Below are positions 6,033 through 13,588 of a stretch of DNA of 61,978 nt, one piece after another; position 1 is the first letter of the stretch; each line of letters begins with the position of its first letter. A model generated the notes under the pieces. The model did no database searches. It was not told where the DNA came from and was given only the letters and a program-made list of their open reading frames with translations. Location: positions 1-61,978 of IMG/VR virus record IMGVR_UViG_3300037042_000313; one strand, written 5' to 3'. Origin of the DNA: a virus. The position numbers and the translations under genes are program-made.

Positions 6033-7283
6033 ATGTTAGAAGAACGCAAACTGCAGAAGGCGAAGATCAGCCTGATGCGCAATCCGAAGTTCGCCCTGTG
6101 GTCGGGCATCCTGATGGTCGGCAAGACCAGCGTGGTGGACAACATCCCAACCGCTTGCACCAACGGACGGGACGAGCAGTACGGTCGGGCTTTCGTTAAG
6201 TCCCTGCCCGACAAAGAACTCTCGTTCCTCGTACTGCACGAGGCATTGCACAAAGCACTGCGGCACCTGACCACGTGGCGGAAGTTGCACGATGAGAACG
6301 CGAAGCTCGCCAATGCAGCGTGTGACTACGTGATTAACCTGATGCTGCTCGACCTCGATCCGTCAGGCGAAGCGATCACCATGCCCAAGATCAAGGACGG
6401 TCCCGAGAAGGGCAAGCCGATGGGCTTGATCGACGCTCGGTTCAAGGGGATGAACGCCAAGCAAGTGTTCGACCTGCTCAAGCAGGAGCAGCAAGAGGGT
6501 GAGGACGGGATTCCCGATGACGGAAACGGGAACCCCGTTAACGGGACTGGGCAGGTGCCGAAGGATGGTGCGGGGTTGGACGACCACGACTGGGACGGTG
6601 CCGCCGAGATGACCGAGGGTGAGCGCAAGCAACTCGAACGGGAAGTGGATCAGGCTATCCGTCAAGGGATCATGGCTGAGAAGAAGGCAGGTAGGGGTGC
6701 GGGCAACCTGAGCCGCGAGTTGCAGGACTTGCTCGAACCCAAGGTGAATTGGCGCGAGGCATTGCGTGAGTTCGTTAAGTCTACGTGCCACGCTAAGGAT
6801 GCATCGTCATGGCGTCGGGTCAATCGCCGCTTCCTCAGCACGGGTGTGTATATGCCGAGCATGATCGGCGAGAAGGTCGGGCACTTGGTCATCGCTGTGG
6901 ATACGTCAGGCTCGGTTGGTGAGAAGGAGTTGGCCGAGTTCCTGTCCGAGGTCAAGGGTGTTGCCGAGGAGGTCAACCCCGACAAGGTGGACTTGATCTA
7001 TTGGGATTCACGAGTTGCAGCGCACGAGGAGTACGAGGGAGGTGGGGATGTTTCTAACATTGTTAGCTCGACCAAGCCCAAGGGCGGTGGCGGTACATCG
7101 CCGAGTTGCATCTCTGAGTTCTTGGCTAACAAGAAGATTACTCCCGAGTGCGTCATCGTCCTCACCGACGGCTACGTGGGTTCAGATTGGGGTCATGGAT
7201 GGACGGCTCCGGTACTCTGGGCCATCGTGGGTGGGAATACTGTTGTCGCGCCGAATGGCAAGACGGTTCATGTTGGAAGTTAA
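6033..7283 (+). CDS. HExxH metallopeptidase-like plus VWA domain protein
   Basis: A 416-aa two-domain protein. The N-terminal domain carries HEALH (residues 69-73), a zinc HExxH motif, followed by ANAACDYVIN (94-103), where Asp98 could be the third ligand. This fits the DUF2201 putative metallopeptidase family. A Gly/Asp-rich linker (about 155-200) leads to a C-terminal von Willebrand A domain with MIDAS DTSGS (290-294), a GGGGTSP segment and VLTDGY. The start is ATG 6033, eight bases after AGGAG and inside the palindrome 6028-6038; an upstream GTG at 6024 is less likely. It is the expected partner of the MoxR-type ATPase. The substrate is unknown. Confidence 0.87.
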   Translation: MLEERKLQKAKISLMRNPKFALWSGILMVGKTSVVDNIPTACTNGRDEQYGRAFVKSLPDKELSFLVLHEALHKALRHLTTWRKLHDENAKLANAACDYVINLMLLDLDPSGEAITMPKIKDGPEKGKPMGLIDARFKGMNAKQVFDLLKQEQQEGEDGIPDDGNGNPVNGTGQVPKDGAGLDDHDWDGAAEMTEGERKQLEREVDQAIRQGIMAEKKAGRGAGNLSRELQDLLEPKVNWREALREFVKSTCHAKDASSWRRVNRRFLSTGVYMPSMIGEKVGHLVIAVDTSGSVGEKELAEFLSEVKGVAEEVNPDKVDLIYWDSRVAAHEEYEGGGDVSNIVSSTKPKGGGGTSPSCISEFLANKKITPECVIVLTDGYVGSDWGHGWTAPVLWAIVGGNTVVAPNGKTVHVGS

Positions 7284-7293
7284 GGAGAACGAA

Positions 7294-7515
7294 ATGGTTG
7301 TACTTTCATTTAACTACGGGGAGTTTGTTCTCCCTCCCAAGGATGCCATCACCATCATGGAGATGCTGCAGAAGGCAGAGAAGTACGAGACCAAGTACAT
7401 AAGCGGTGGGGATAGCACCCACCACATCTACACGAACAACGATAGTTTCACCGCCAAGGTAATTAGCGATGACATGTATCGCATGGCTAAGTTGGCTGGC
7501 AAGCCAGAGAAGTAA
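7294..7515 (+). CDS. Small hypothetical protein, 73 aa
   Basis: ATG 7294 follows AAGGAG at ideal spacing; an in-frame ATG at 7270 lies inside the previous gene and has no such site. The product begins VVLSFNYGEFVLP and has a helical middle (ITIMEMLQKAEKYE). It shows no motif. It is part of the ATPase/VWA operon. Confidence 0.7.
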   Translation: MVVLSFNYGEFVLPPKDAITIMEMLQKAEKYETKYISGGDSTHHIYTNNDSFTAKVISDDMYRMAKLAGKPEK

Positions 7516-7638
7516 CACCCGAGATGCACGGTAACACCAACAAAGTTATCGTGCGCCCATAACCCCCGCCAGTTCCCCCCGCCACCGGTCGGACACCGGT
7601 AACAATGTTAGATATAAATCAATCATCAGGAGTTAGTT
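7516..7638 (+). other. Short intergenic stretch with palindrome
   Basis: These 123 bases contain a near-palindrome CAACAAAGTTA (7538) and the perfect palindrome TAACAATGTTA (7600-7610), then AGGAG for the next gene. No clear promoter or terminator is seen, so readthrough from P2 is expected. Confidence 0.5.
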
Positions 7639-8502
7639 ATGTCTATTAGCGCATCAGCAGTATTAGTTGAACTCAACATCTCAGTGTGGCCCGCAAGCAA
7701 GATCGACCGCGAGACCACTGAGCGTGTCAACTTCGACGCATCAGCAGTGTCGAACGCAAGCCAGACCAAGAAGAACCTGTTCGCAGGTACGGGTCTGCGT
7801 AAGGACATCGAGAAGTTCGCCGCTCGTGTTCGCCTGTACCACAACCTCAACACGCTGCCGTGGGCAGACAAGGGTGAGCGCCTCGCGCCGACCAAGTTGT
7901 TCATCGAGTACAAGGCAGCGATGAATACGTTCGAGTCCCAATTCCACGGTATGTGCAGCAACTTCTTCGTGGAGTATCCGCGTCTGGTTTCGGAAGCACC
8001 GACCAACTTAGGCAAGCTGTTCCGCGCCGACGACTACCCACCAATCGAGGAGGTGCGGGAGAAGTTCGCCTTCCGTAGATCAACGAATCCTCTGGCGGAC
8101 GCTGGAGATTTTCGCTTAGACATACCAGCGCAGGACTTGGCTGAGATTCAGGCGTCGTACGAGGAGAAGTTCAATGAGCGTCTGGCCGAGGCGATGAAGG
8201 CACCGTGGGATCGACTGCACAAGATGCTCACGGGCATCAGCGACAAGCTGACCGATGACACGGCTGAGGATAGCGACGTACCCAAGAAGCGGTATTACGA
8301 CAGCCTCATCACCAACCCGCTTGAGTTGTGCGACTTGTTGACCAAGCTCAACGTGACCAACGACCCCAAGCTGGAAGAGGCGCGTCGGCAGTTGGAACTA
8401 ACAATGTTAGCCACTGACATTGAGCGTATCAAGGAGGATGCAGATACACGCAGCAGCGTGAAGTCCAAGGTCGATGCGATCTTGAGTAAGTTCGAGTGGT
8501 AA
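7639..8502 (+). CDS. DUF3150-like protein, 287 aa
   Basis: The N-terminus (VLVELNISVWPASKIDRETT, residues 9-28) resembles what I remember of DUF3150, a family often found beside MoxR-type ATPases and VWA proteins. The rest is highly charged and predicted helical, with probable coiled coil in residues 150-200 and 235-285. The ATG follows CAGGAG. A palindrome (8399-8409) lies in the coding sequence near the 3' end. Together with the ATPase and the metallopeptidase-VWA protein it probably forms one functional module. The family assignment is from memory and uncertain. Confidence 0.6.
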   Translation: MSISASAVLVELNISVWPASKIDRETTERVNFDASAVSNASQTKKNLFAGTGLRKDIEKFAARVRLYHNLNTLPWADKGERLAPTKLFIEYKAAMNTFESQFHGMCSNFFVEYPRLVSEAPTNLGKLFRADDYPPIEEVREKFAFRRSTNPLADAGDFRLDIPAQDLAEIQASYEEKFNERLAEAMKAPWDRLHKMLTGISDKLTDDTAEDSDVPKKRYYDSLITNPLELCDLLTKLNVTNDPKLEEARRQLELTMLATDIERIKEDADTRSSVKSKVDAILSKFEW

Positions 8503-8516
8503 TCAGGAGAAACGAA

Positions 8517-9389
8517 ATGGTACTAGGATTTAACAACGCCAATGTTCGCCTAAGCGTGAAGCTCGCCGAGAAAGCCGCTCAACGAGAAGCACAAGAGGAG
8601 AGCCCGTTTGATGTCCCGTCCATGCTCAAGACTGTCATCACTAGGCTAGCGACAGACAAACCGCTGTGGGACTTCATCGCTTTTAGCGTAGTGAATCGCA
8701 CCCAAGTAACCACCTTCTACGTAGAGAAGGATGGCGAGCGGCTGGGTGAGATCGGTTTTGACTGGCACGGCAGGAACTACTGCATCTACGTCAAGAACAA
8801 GCGCATTGCCGATGCTCTATCACGTAGCGACAGGTACAAGACTGCGGACATTGACAAGGCCGTATTAAAAGTCAAGAAAATGTTTGGTGTTATGACTACC
8901 AAAGAGCGCCTAACGGATGCATCCGTGAAGGCGGCTAACGTAACCAACAACGCAGCCAATGCCAAGTGGTCCCAGCTTCGAGATGTTGAAGGCAGGATCA
9001 CACGGGTTGCTAATCAGTACGTCATGGAGGAGGGGTTCCCGGTGTTTTTAGAGTGGCTGAAGGCCCAAGACACCCACAAAACTAGAGATGCTCTGTTAGG
9101 TGTAGATAACAAAGTTAGCCTAAGCATCGAGATGCTAACCATCCAAAAAGTTCGAGATCACTTCAACGAAGGCAAGGCGGTGTTGGTCATCAAAGACGAC
9201 GGAAAATATATTGTCAAAGTGGGTGACAAAGTGGATTTGTATGATGACAATACGCTCCCTCAAGAGTTGTGCGGCAAGTTAGGTATGCTGAAGCTGATAG
9301 AGGCCGAGCAGTTCGTGACTGACACAGGCTGCCGCATCAACGACGAGACGTTCGTTCTTATATTAGAAGAGGTGAAACATGAAGATTGA
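8517..9389 (+). CDS. Hypothetical protein, 290 aa
   Basis: ATG 8517 follows CAGGAG (8504-8509) and is preferred over a GTG at 8496 inside the previous gene. The protein is soluble and alpha/beta, with a basic middle (VKVKKMFGVMTTKERL) and an Ala/Asn-rich helix (NNAANAKWSQLRDVEGRI). No known motif is seen. It is co-transcribed with the ATPase-VWA-DUF3150-like genes and carries another palindrome (9107-9117). It may belong to the same module. Confidence 0.75.
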   Translation: MVLGFNNANVRLSVKLAEKAAQREAQEESPFDVPSMLKTVITRLATDKPLWDFIAFSVVNRTQVTTFYVEKDGERLGEIGFDWHGRNYCIYVKNKRIADALSRSDRYKTADIDKAVLKVKKMFGVMTTKERLTDASVKAANVTNNAANAKWSQLRDVEGRITRVANQYVMEEGFPVFLEWLKAQDTHKTRDALLGVDNKVSLSIEMLTIQKVRDHFNEGKAVLVIKDDGKYIVKVGDKVDLYDDNTLPQELCGKLGMLKLIEAEQFVTDTGCRINDETFVLILEEVKHED

Positions 9390-9540
9390 ACTGTTGAAAG
9401 CATCGCGTAGGGTGTGGCAGGAGATGGACTACATCCCCCGCGAACTTGCCCGCAAGAATCAACTCAAGTGGGTACATGCAATCCGAATGTTGGGGGACAA
9501 GTGGGTGCTAATGCAACCCTTGCAGCGGAAGGAAGAATGA
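9379..9540 (+). CDS. Small basic protein, 53 aa
   Basis: The ATG overlaps the end of the previous gene by 11 bases and follows GAAGAGGTG. The peptide is basic and Trp-containing (SRRVWQEMDYIPRELARKNQ). It may be a small DNA- or RNA-binding protein; no family is recognised. Its stop overlaps the next ATG. Confidence 0.65.
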   Translation: MKIELLKASRRVWQEMDYIPRELARKNQLKWVHAIRMLGDKWVLMQPLQRKEE

Positions 9541-9740
9541 GGCCGTGGCCGGAGAAAAAGACTACACAAGGTTTTCCATGCCCCCAGTGCGGGGTGTGGA
9601 CCCGAGTGCTAGACACGAGGAAGGGAAGTATCAGACGGAGAGAGTGCGCGAACTTGCACCTTTTCTATACCGAGGAGAAAGTCCTTGGCCCTTCAAATAC
9701 AGAATCACCACAGGAGAAACTTGATGACAACAGGGATTGA
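9537..9740 (+). CDS. NrdR-like zinc-ribbon protein, 67 aa
   Basis: CPQCG (residues 15-19), then VLDTRKG and RRRECANLHLFYTEE closely follow the N-terminal zinc ribbon of the transcription factor NrdR (C-x2-C, DSR, RRRREC-x2-C, RFTTYE). The fourth Cys is replaced here (CANL), and the ATP-cone domain of NrdR is absent. It may be a stand-alone decoy or DNA-binding ribbon. ATGA overlap with the previous gene. Confidence 0.65.
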   Translation: MRPWPEKKTTQGFPCPQCGVWTRVLDTRKGSIRRRECANLHLFYTEEKVLGPSNTESPQEKLDDNRD

Positions 9741-9936
9741 AGAACTGAAGCTGCCCGTACGTAAGAAGGGTCGAGGTCTGGGTAAGCGCCCAGCCCTGAT
9801 CTGCACTAGCCTACGGCTCCCCAAGGAAGCCATGGAGTACTACAAAGGGTTCGAGAACCCGCAAGTAAAGATGCGTGAAGTGCTCGTCGAGTATTTCATT
9901 AGCCATACGACCAAAGAAGGAGAAGAAAATGTTTGA
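9724..9936 (+). CDS. Small hypothetical protein, 70 aa
   Basis: ATG 9724 follows AGGAG at seven bases and overlaps the previous gene. The basic N-terminus (LPVRKKGRGLGKRP) precedes TSLRLPKEAMEYYKGF, which resembles the ribbon-helix-helix pattern of small DNA-binding proteins (a beta strand then two helices). This is a reasonable but unproven guess. Confidence 0.6.
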   Translation: MTTGIEELKLPVRKKGRGLGKRPALICTSLRLPKEAMEYYKGFENPQVKMREVLVEYFISHTTKEGEENV

Positions 9937-10405
9937 TAAAGAAAAGCGCAGCAAGATCGCCGCATATTTGCTAGAGAACCCAACCGCTAGCATCCGAGAG
10001 GCCGCAGCCATTTTCGGCGTGACCTACCAGCAAGCGTACGTAGTTAGCCGCGCTGAGCGGGGGCTTCTGCGTAAGAAGAAAGTGGTAAAGGCCAAGAGCA
10101 AGATGGGGCAGAAACGCCTTGCTACAAAGATTAAGAAACTCACCGACAAGATCGACAGCGAGCCGCAGATTACTGGGGCTGAGCCTGTGTTTATCTCAGA
10201 AGTCGATCTGATTAACCAACCTCCGCACTATACGAAGGGTGGCATCGAGACTATTGACTTCATCGAGGCTAAGGAGTTGAACTACAACTTGGGCAATGTG
10301 GTTAAGTACGTAACCCGTAGCGGGCTCAAGGGTACGCGCATTGAAGACCTCAAGAAGGCCGTGTGGTACTTGGAGCGAGAGATCGACACACTGCTGGGCT
10401 TCTAA
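9929..10405 (+). CDS. HTH plus DUF3310 (T7 gp1.7-like) protein
   Basis: 158 aa. Residues 20-41 (SIREAAAIFGVTYQQAYVVS) form a helix-turn-helix. Residues 96-155 (NQPPHYTKGGIETIDFIEA, NVVKYVTR, EDLKKAVWYLEREI) match DUF3310, the family of T7 gp1.7 (a nucleotide kinase) and related phage proteins. The fused HTH is not part of T7 gp1.7, so a regulatory role is possible. ATG 9929 follows AAGGAGAAG. The TAA stop lies inside the palindrome at 10403-10413. Confidence 0.82.
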   Translation: MFDKEKRSKIAAYLLENPTASIREAAAIFGVTYQQAYVVSRAERGLLRKKKVVKAKSKMGQKRLATKIKKLTDKIDSEPQITGAEPVFISEVDLINQPPHYTKGGIETIDFIEAKELNYNLGNVVKYVTRSGLKGTRIEDLKKAVWYLEREIDTLLGF

Positions 10406-10422
10406 CAAAGTTAGGACACTAA

Positions 10423-10653
10423 ATGACAAACAAAACTCAAATTGTTATCGAGCCTGATGACTTTATTCCGTTGCACCTTGAGACTCGCACTCATGTTTCA
10501 ACTACGGTAATGTGTCAGCACCTCAACAGAAAACCGCAAACTGCAAGAGCTTGGGCTTGTAAAGGGACTTACCCCGAGGTTCTAAAGCCACTGCTTGTCA
10601 TGGGTCGACTGGCGTGGCCCGTTGCTGGTATACGGAGCCTACTTGGGCTGTAA
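10423..10653 (+). CDS. AlpA/excisionase-like small HTH protein, 76 aa
   Basis: The segment VMCQHLNRKPQTARAWACKG (residues 30-49) with the following WPVAGIRSLLG resembles winged-HTH excisionase or AlpA-type DNA-binding proteins, in which a helix-turn-helix is followed by a short wing. It is the last gene before the terminator at 10675. It could be one of the regulators acting on the dispersed palindromes, but this is inference. Confidence 0.6.
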   Translation: MTNKTQIVIEPDDFIPLHLETRTHVSTTVMCQHLNRKPQTARAWACKGTYPEVLKPLLVMGRLAWPVAGIRSLLGL

Positions 10654-10674
10654 AGTTAGGGTTTTCCTTTCGAG

Positions 10675-10697
10675 AGCCACCTTCGGGTGGCTTTTTT
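10675..10697 (+). terminator. Rho-independent terminator
   Basis: AGCCACC-TTCG-GGTGGCT with a UUCG tetraloop is followed by a T-run. It ends the P2 operon. Confidence 0.93.
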
Positions 10698-10701
10698 ACG
10701 C

Positions 10702-10729
10702 TTGACTTTGTAAAGAGCGGTGATAAAAT
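10702..10729 (+). promoter_or_regulatory. Sigma70-type promoter P3
   Basis: TTGACT (10702-10707), a 16-base spacer and TAAAAT (10724-10729) lie directly after the terminator. The unit would transcribe the polymerase and nuclease genes. No dispersed palindrome is close to this start site, unlike the other early promoters. Confidence 0.75.
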
Positions 10730-10757
10730 CAAGGCTCGAAAACTACTGGAGGATGAG

Positions 10758-11108
10758 ATGTCGTACATGGCGTTTGGAGACGCACCCCTAGTCATAAGGG
10801 ATGGGCAACTGATATGCCCCGGATGCAACGGTGAGTGGATACACCAGCGCAACACCACGGTCTTCGCTAGAGACGAAGACGACGATGTAACAACTGTCCT
10901 TGCTCAAGATGGCACAGATGGACAGGTAGTTAAGTTCCCATCTAGGGACACATGCAACCCTAGCCCACGTAGGCAGGGGATCATCATCGAGTTCGAGTGT
11001 GAGGGTTGTCATTACAACTCCCCACTACAGCAATTTCGTCTGGCAATAATTCAGCACAAGGGCAATACATACGTGGAGTGGCTAAATGGCATCAACCCCG
11101 GAACGTAA
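10758..11108 (+). CDS. Zinc-binding hypothetical protein, 116 aa
   Basis: ATG 10758 follows GGAGG. The pairs CPGC (near residue 19) and CEGC (near residue 80) suggest one zinc site uniting two strands, separated by an acidic loop (ARDEDDDV). It is the first gene after promoter P3 and overlaps the VRR-NUC gene by 23 bases. Not recognised beyond the metal motif; a small replication or recombination accessory is possible. Confidence 0.7.
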   Translation: MSYMAFGDAPLVIRDGQLICPGCNGEWIHQRNTTVFARDEDDDVTTVLAQDGTDGQVVKFPSRDTCNPSPRRQGIIIEFECEGCHYNSPLQQFRLAIIQHKGNTYVEWLNGINPGT

Positions 11109-11388
11109 GGTTAAGGAGCGGATAAAGCATCTGCTCAAAGAGAACAACGTCTACTACGCAATGCCTATGGGTACGGGCTACGGTAACTCAGGCGTCCCCG
11201 ATTTCCTCTGCTGTGTCAACGGTCAGTTCCTCGCTATCGAGGCTAAGGCTGGCAAGAACAAGCCGACTGCGTTGCAAGAGAAGAACATTGCAGACATTAG
11301 GGCTTCTGGGGGTATCGCCCTAGTGGTTAACGAAGACCTGACAGAACTTACAGCGGTTATAGAGAATTATTCGAGGGGGATAATTTGA
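11086..11388 (+). CDS. VRR-NUC domain nuclease, 100 aa
   Basis: A minimal PD-(D/E)xK nuclease. GNSGVPDF (residues 33-40, Asp39), AIEAKAG (50-56, Glu52 and Lys54) and Gln64 form the VRR-NUC active site seen in FAN1 and in stand-alone phage proteins that cut branched DNA. The length fits the stand-alone family. It overlaps the preceding gene, and its TGA overlaps the TTG start of the polymerase, so the three are co-translated. A Holliday-junction or replication-fork resolvase role is likely. Confidence 0.88.
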   Translation: MASTPERKVKERIKHLLKENNVYYAMPMGTGYGNSGVPDFLCCVNGQFLAIEAKAGKNKPTALQEKNIADIRASGGIALVVNEDLTELTAVIENYSRGII

Positions 11389-13205
11389 GCATCCTGACAA
11401 TCGACTTCGAGACGTACTACTCGCAGATATTCAGCCTAACAAAGTTAACTACAGAGGAGTACATCCGCTCCCCACAGTTTGAAGTTATCGGTGTTTCCGT
11501 ACAGGTAGACGATGGTGAGCCCGTGTGGTTCAGCGGCTCCCCAGAAAAAACCCACCAGTTCCTCCAACAGTTCGACTGGGCCAACTCGATTGCACTAGCC
11601 CACAACGCTATGTTCGACGGGGCTATCCTGAGTTGGGTCTACGGGATTACCCCTAAAGGCTGGCTGGATACGCTGTGCATGGGACGAGCACTGCACGGTA
11701 CGGAAGTAGGTGGAAGTTTGAAGGTTCTGGCTACTCACTACGGGCTAGGCGAGAAGGGTACGGAGATCGGCAACGCTCTCGGGCTTAGGCGTGAGGACTT
11801 TGGCACGGACCAACTGGAACGCTATGGCGAGTACTGCAAGAACGATGTGGCCTTGACTTGGGCGCTGTTCAACGCAATGAACGCCGACTTCCCCGCTATC
11901 GAACTGCGGCTCATCGACCTGACGATCAAGATGTTCACGGAGCCAGTGCTGCATCTTTCGGGGGCGGAACTTCACGCACACCTTATGTCAGTCCGGGCAC
12001 GTAAAGTAGATACCCTCGGTGCGTACGACCAAGATGTACTGATGAGCAACCCCAAGTTCGCCGACGCGCTAACAAAGTTAGGTGTCACCCCGCCGATGAA
12101 GGTTAGCCCTGCGAACGGCAAGCAGACCTATGCCTTCTCTAAGACGGACGAGGGGTTCAAGGAGCTACTTGAGCACGAGAACGTGGAAGTTCAGGCATTG
12201 GTTGCGGCTCGACTCGGTATCAAGTCCACCATCGAGGAGACACGGACCGAGCGGTTTCTTGGTATATCAAAACGTGGGCCACTACCCGTACCCCTGCGGT
12301 ATTACGCTGCTCATACAGGCCGATGGGGTGGCGACGACAAGGTGAACCTTCAGAACCTCCCACGCAACTCCACGCTCAAGAACTGCATCATCCCGCCAGA
12401 GGGTTACGTCATCCTCGACTCTGACTCATCCCAGATCGAAGCGCGTACGCTGGCATGGCTAGCAGGACAAGAAGACTTGGTTGAAGCGTTCGACAAGGGC
12501 GAGGATGTGTACCGCATCATGGCGTCACGCATCTACAACAAGCCAGAAGAAGAAATAACAAAAGGAGAGCGATTTGTTGGTAAGACAACCATCTTGGGTG
12601 CGGGATACGGTATGGGTGCGGCGAAGTTTCAGGCGCAACTCAAGAACTTCGGCGTCGAGGTTGAGTTGGATGAGTGCAAGCGGATCATCGACACGTACCG
12701 TAGCACATACCCAGCAATCCCTAAGCTGTGGAACTCAGCCAACGAGTCCCTCAAAGCGATCCTCAACAACCAGAGTACAACACTAGGCCGAGAGGGTTTG
12801 CTGAACATCGAGGGTACTAACGGTGTTAGGTTGCCGAATGGGTTGCGGCTCAAGTATCCGAACCTACGGCTACGTCAGGACGAGGAGACAGGCAGGAATG
12901 AACTCGTCTACGACACGAAGAAAGGGAAAGCTCTTATCCCGACTCGGCTGTATGGTGGAAAAATGGTGGAGAACGTCTGTCAGGCGTTAGCGCGTATCGT
13001 CATTGGTGAGCAGATGCTTTTGGTCGCCAAGAAGTACCGTGTGGTGATGACCGTGCATGACGCGATTGCTTGCATCGTGCCGAAAGCAGAAGCTGACACT
13101 GCTAAAGAATACATTGAACTGTGTATGCGTTTGCGCCCCAAGTGGGCGCTTGAACTCCCTTTGAACTGTGAGGCTGGATATGGAGAAAGTTACGGTGATT
13201 GTTGA
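11385..13205 (+). CDS. Family A DNA polymerase with 3'-5' exonuclease
   Basis: 606 aa. The N-terminal DEDD exonuclease begins TIDFETY (Asp7, Glu9), with AHNAMFD and a later YCKNDV. The polymerase domain has motif A DSSQIE (Asp347-Glu352), motif B R396-x3-K400 to Tyr408 (GKTTILGAGYG) and motif C VHDA (His558, Asp559). It copies the phage genome. The start is TTG 11385 overlapping the upstream stop, with GAGGGGG before it; no ATG is available ahead of the exonuclease motif. Palindromes at 11437 and 12070, and a variant at 12818, lie inside it. It is shorter than bacterial Pol I and lacks a 5' nuclease domain. Confidence 0.96.
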   Translation: MSILTIDFETYYSQIFSLTKLTTEEYIRSPQFEVIGVSVQVDDGEPVWFSGSPEKTHQFLQQFDWANSIALAHNAMFDGAILSWVYGITPKGWLDTLCMGRALHGTEVGGSLKVLATHYGLGEKGTEIGNALGLRREDFGTDQLERYGEYCKNDVALTWALFNAMNADFPAIELRLIDLTIKMFTEPVLHLSGAELHAHLMSVRARKVDTLGAYDQDVLMSNPKFADALTKLGVTPPMKVSPANGKQTYAFSKTDEGFKELLEHENVEVQALVAARLGIKSTIEETRTERFLGISKRGPLPVPLRYYAAHTGRWGGDDKVNLQNLPRNSTLKNCIIPPEGYVILDSDSSQIEARTLAWLAGQEDLVEAFDKGEDVYRIMASRIYNKPEEEITKGERFVGKTTILGAGYGMGAAKFQAQLKNFGVEVELDECKRIIDTYRSTYPAIPKLWNSANESLKAILNNQSTTLGREGLLNIEGTNGVRLPNGLRLKYPNLRLRQDEETGRNELVYDTKKGKALIPTRLYGGKMVENVCQALARIVIGEQMLLVAKKYRVVMTVHDAIACIVPKAEADTAKEYIELCMRLRPKWALELPLNCEAGYGESYGDC

Positions 13206-13371
13206 TTACGCATACCCCTGCATGATGGCAGAGAAAGCATTGAAGCAAGTACATAACGCTATGCTAAACAAAGACTTTGATACTGCTGTTGAGGCTGGTA
13301 TCCAAGCCCTAGTAGAAACTAAGTTAATGGTATTAGCGATCAAAGATATGAAGGATGCCGCAAATGGATGA
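13180..13371 (+). CDS. Small helical protein, 63 aa
   Basis: ATG 13180 overlaps the end of the polymerase gene. The peptide is helical (EKALKQVHNAMLNKDFDTAVEAGIQAL), resembling a small helical-repeat or dimerising fold. Unknown function; overlap suggests co-expression with the polymerase. Confidence 0.6.
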   Translation: MEKVTVIVDYAYPCMMAEKALKQVHNAMLNKDFDTAVEAGIQALVETKLMVLAIKDMKDAANG

Positions 13372-13588
13372 GCCGAAGAAGGAAATTTACAACGGTGGCC
13401 CAGCTTTTCCGCTGGACTTGAAGGTTGGTGATGACCACCGCTGGGGACACGGGATGTCTCTGCGGGATTACTTTGCTGCGGCGGCGATGCAGGGGCAGAT
13501 GGTTGGTTATCAAGGTCAGATGTGGGGGCGCATAGCCAAAGAAGCATACGAACAAGCCGACGCAATGATTGAGCAGCGTACAAAATGA
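13364..13588 (+). CDS. Conserved phage small protein, 74 aa
   Basis: ATG 13364 follows AAGGA and overlaps the previous stop. NGGPAFP and GMSLRDYFAAAAMQG are hallmarks of a small protein common in proteobacterial phages and prophages whose function is not known to me. The C-terminal helix is acidic-basic mixed. ATGA overlap with the next gene. Confidence 0.75.
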   Translation: MDEPKKEIYNGGPAFPLDLKVGDDHRWGHGMSLRDYFAAAAMQGQMVGYQGQMWGRIAKEAYEQADAMIEQRTK

